NCBI GenBank assembly: GCA_037349105.1
Contig: JAYJMM010000083.1
Coordinates: 1 to 64,000, forward strand
Source of the DNA: Limnomonas spitsbergensis
Lineage: Eukaryota; Chlorophyta; Chlorophyceae; Chlamydomonadales
DNA length: 64,000 bases
Direction: 5' to 3'
Under the pieces are notes generated by a model. That model searched no databases, was not told the DNA's origin, and saw only the letters and a program-made list of their open reading frames with translations. The position numbers were made by a program, and so were the translations under genes. Positions 62,301 through 64,000 of this stretch are shown here, one piece after another; within the stretch, counting starts at the first letter, position 1; every line of letters starts with the position of its first letter.

Positions 62301-64000
62301 AGCAGGGGGCCATCTCGCCAGGACGGCAGCGGGTTTGGAGGCGCTGCAGTGCATCGTATACCTCTGTCCGTGTACCGGCCATTGCGAAACCGAGATACGG
62401 TCCACCCGGCAGTCGTGCCCCGGTCGTCGCCAGGCCAGGCAATGGTCCCGCCGTTGCTCTCATGCCAGGCGGGCAGCTGATTGTGGCGGGGCCCGTCTGA
62501 GCAGCTGCCGTTCCTGAAACCGCCGCCGCCGTAAACATCGTCATCCCTAGCAACGTCCCTCCTGCCATAGCCTACCCTGGCGCTGCAGCTGCTCTTACCC
62601 CCGTCACTCTCGCTGATGGCGTCTTCCCTGCTGCTTCTGTGTCTGTTCCTGCTGCTGTTCCTGCTGCTGCTGCTGCCACTGCAGTCACCCCCGTTGCTGC
62701 TGCTGCTGCTACTGCAGTCACCCCCGTTGCTGCCACTGCTCCTGTTACAGCTCGTCCCGATGCCAGCTTTCAGCCTGCAGTCACGCCCTTCTCTCCGGGC
62801 GCAGCCGCCCTCTGAGCGGGGGTCGCCTGCACCTCCGATGGAGCAGCTTGAGGGGTCCGCCTGGCAGCCGCGGCCAGAGCAGCCAGCCCCGCCGTGGTGG
62901 CAGATCTGACTACTCTCTGGATACAACAAGTGGCTGCTGCTGCTGCTGCTGGTGCCGCTACCGCCGCTGCTGCTGCTGTCGCTGCTGCTGCCGTTGTTGT
63001 TGCCGCTACAGCTGCTGCTGCTGCCGTCACTGTTCCTGCTGCTCCTGCTGCTGTTAAAATAAGGAAACTTCACAGAAGCCTCTGCCAAGGGCTGTTGCAT
63101 CCACGGCAGCCACCGCTGCTGCTGCTTCTGCTGCCCGCGCTCCGGCTGAGTCCGCAGCAGCGGCGGCGGCGGCGCCCGGTTGAACGCCATCGCTATATGG
63201 ACCAGCTGCACGTGGCAGCGCTCGTCAAACAGGTGGCTTCGGAGCAGCCAGCTGAGCGAGGCTGCCAGTGCGTCCCAGGTTTGGGGGATGAACCTCGAGC
63301 CCTCCGGATCCAGCCGGGACAGGCTGTGGCAAACGATCGATAGATCTTTGAGCGCGCGAAAGGGCGCAGCTTCTGGGCACTTGGGTGGCGCACATTCCGC
63401 AGTTATGCGTTTGACAGGCTCGTGCAGCTCTGGGGCTGTGTACCGCCCAAAGTGCCCGCCGACCCCTGCCCTGCTTGAGTGAGGGTCTGCCTGCCATGCC
63501 ACCTCACGCCAGCCCTCGCCTCCCTGGGCCTCATGCAGGCGCTCGGGCACCGACAGCTGCCTCATCACGCGGTCCGTCGCAGCATGCACAAGCTGGTCAA
63601 CGTCGTCAGGCAGCCACTCGGCCCGCCCCGCGCGCACAGCGCCATGCAGGAGAGCAGCAGTCCGACGGAGGCTTAGACGCGTAAGGCCCGGCGCCCCAGG
63701 CGCAAGCAGCCTCAGCGCCCGATCTGCCAGAAGCTGCCACACGCTGCTGCGCTCAGCTGAGGCCCGCTCGAGGGGCGCCCGGGGGGCGTCTGATTGGGAA
63801 GACCCAGAGGATGCACCACGCAACGGCGTCGACCCGTCGCCAGGAGACAGCTCGAACATCCTGCATAAAACTATCGATGCCAGGTCGGAGGGCCCGCTGA
63901 GTTTCATGTGTCTAAAAAGGTTTTGGCTGTGAGAGGGAGCTCCGCTCCTCCCCACACGCGCCGCGGCCGCGGCCACAGCATGCTCGGCCGCGGCCAGCGC
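55516..64000 (-). CDS. Large helical-repeat protein, possibly organelle RNA-binding (OPR/FASTK-RAP type), N-terminus off window
   Basis: Four minus-strand exons, 64000-61911, 58922-58828, 57592-56716 and 56362-55516, join with matching phases (2, 1, 2) into about 1100 residues. Helical segments repeat a loose L..L...L..L pattern: SDLASIVLCRMFEL, ALKDLSIVCHSLSRL, SASDILLSLSISRYY, PAALASLVGALQRAAD and SARQLSQLLQLLSSRG. This resembles alpha-helical-repeat RNA-binding proteins abundant in green algae (OPR, or FASTK-like with RAP domain). No RAP domain could be confirmed, and the family is an inference. Between the helices are G/S/N-rich low-complexity stretches encoded by CTG/GCT triplet runs (62640-63055). 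The chain ends ...DWGGKQISGMPQTAQNCKA at a stop at 55516, though a splice before that cannot be excluded. The frame is open to the window edge, so the start is unknown. Confidence 0.6.
56716..57592 (-). CDS. Right-hand gene, exon 3
   Basis: Acceptor TTTACGTAG; SGLASIALSRICQRLVWEDL, GAWRPAALASLVGALQRAAD, then charged low-complexity sequence and NLLDTNSRRELQAVFHNKSA; ends RRAEAFFRMRL with donor GCG|GTGAGC, phase 2. Confidence 0.6.
57990..58480 (+). repeat. CAGCTACACATCAG repeats in about 110-bp higher units
   Basis: CTCGGCTACACATTAGCTAC, CCCAAAGAGTCCCGCTGCAG, CTCAGGTGAGAGGCAG recur four times, with runs of CATCAGCTACA. In the exon 2-3 intron of the right-hand gene. Confidence 0.85.
58828..58922 (-). 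CDS. Right-hand gene, exon 2
   Basis: Acceptor CTGCTGCCAG; VAAHLEAHELGQLPPLPTVS then TIRALTLAEAG; donor GGAG|GTGGGT, phase 1. Supported by phase agreement on both sides. Confidence 0.55.
59563..59728 (+). mobile_element. TIR element A, copy 6 (left end lost)
   Basis: TTTTAATGCTACCATCAGGG, AATTTCTGACTGAAAACCGG, right end GAGGGAAGGCAAACCAAATA. Confidence 0.72.
59735..60220 (+). repeat. AT-rich dispersed repeat I, copy 4
   Basis: TTTTAATTAATTATTTTTGG, GGGTGCGCGAACAGCATGCG, GTTGACAGTACGTAGTGGCT, GCTGCGCGGACATTTATTAA, AGGGGTGCGCAAACCCTATT. The longest of the four. Confidence 0.55.
60410..60496 (-). mobile_element. SINE-like element B, copy 12, with 9-bp target duplication
   Basis: 87-bp insert from GACAGAAAGAAAGCTACGCC to CCGCGCAGTAACCA, flanked by GCAAGGTCA at 60401-60409 and 60497-60505. 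Best estimate of full length. Confidence 0.82.
60598..60665 (+). repeat. 34-bp direct duplication
   Basis: GATGAAACAGGGTATTTTCG then AGATTTTGGACCGT, twice in tandem; a third partial GATGAACCATGGGTTTTGGAC follows, and GATGAAACAGGAC-TTTTGGAC recurs at 61371. Confidence 0.85.
61252..61365. repeat. Cluster of short GC palindromes
   Basis: GGGGGCTTCGCCCCC, CCCCCACCGGGGGGTGG, GGCCCCCGGACCCCC and CCGAGGCTTCGCCTCGG form consecutive hairpins. Similar selfish-looking GC clusters are known from algal organelle genomes and some nuclear genomes. Confidence 0.75.
61512..61545. repeat. Perfect hairpin, 14-bp arms
   Basis: ATTACATATCATTG and CAATGATATGTAAT separated by a 6-8 base loop. AT-rich; no associated gene feature. 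Confidence 0.7.
61770..61910 (-). repeat. Donor-side copies of the right-hand gene's first visible exon end
   Basis: On the minus strand TCTCTAGGTGAGTG is followed by CCTCTGATGCCTTTCTTGTT then CTCTAGGTGAGTGCG, and by a third TGCTCTCCAGGTGAGTGCG. Filler is AACCCTTAACCCTAAACCC. Confidence 0.88.
61911..64000 (-). CDS. Right-hand gene, first visible exon
   Basis: Open from the window edge. Includes SGPSDLASIVLCRMFELSPG, SLRRTAALLHGAVRAGRAEW, FRALKDLSIVCHSLSRLDPE, a serine/asparagine/glycine tract, then GPLLAILEATALRHMPRL and a G/R-rich tail. Ends PSDASLLS with donor AG|GTGAGT, phase 2. Confidence 0.65.

Overview
This is nuclear DNA of a eukaryote, most probably a green alga (Viridiplantae; a chlorophyte or prasinophyte is my inference). 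Four lines of evidence support this. Exons are short and joined by GT-AG introns. The main gene reads closer to plant than to animal DDB1 in its C-terminal half. Degenerate CCCTAAA-like interstitial repeats are common. A long proline-rich, cell-wall-like protein is present. No bacterial-style operons, rRNA, CRISPR array or convincing tRNA were seen.

Layout. 1-27482: the 3' half of a DDB1 gene (+ strand), 17 exons totalling about 1.5 kb spread over 21.3 kb, preceded by at least 6 kb of C-rich minisatellite that is the tail of another intron. 27483-31560: no convincing gene, only small dispersed elements. 31571-34179: a proline-rich, probably secreted protein exon (- strand) abutted by a 27-bp tandem array at its 3' end. 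34230-42932: dispersed and tandem repeats, no convincing gene. 42933-49980: a five-exon gene for a 141-residue protein with two EF-hands (+ strand). 49981-55515: intergenic repeats, a decayed retroelement ORF and weak coding remnants. 55516-64000: a four-exon gene (- strand), N-terminus off the window, for a large helical-repeat, low-complexity protein that may be an organelle RNA-binding protein.

The genes do not form a pathway. The striking theme is how introns grow. Next to many exons in three different genes, the splice junction itself (exon edge plus donor or acceptor) has been copied in tandem into the intron. G-rich arrays tend to lie on the donor side and C-rich arrays on the acceptor side. 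These arrays create long open frames on both strands that are not genes.

A second theme is very small mobile elements: an 87-bp SINE-like family with a 3' hairpin and (CTTT)n tail, and a 5'-truncated retro-element family, both with recognisable target-site duplications; a 200-bp terminal-inverted-repeat family; and foldback elements. Splice phases were checked by hand across all DDB1, EF-hand and right-hand gene junctions and are consistent. All homology calls are from memory of the families, without any search.
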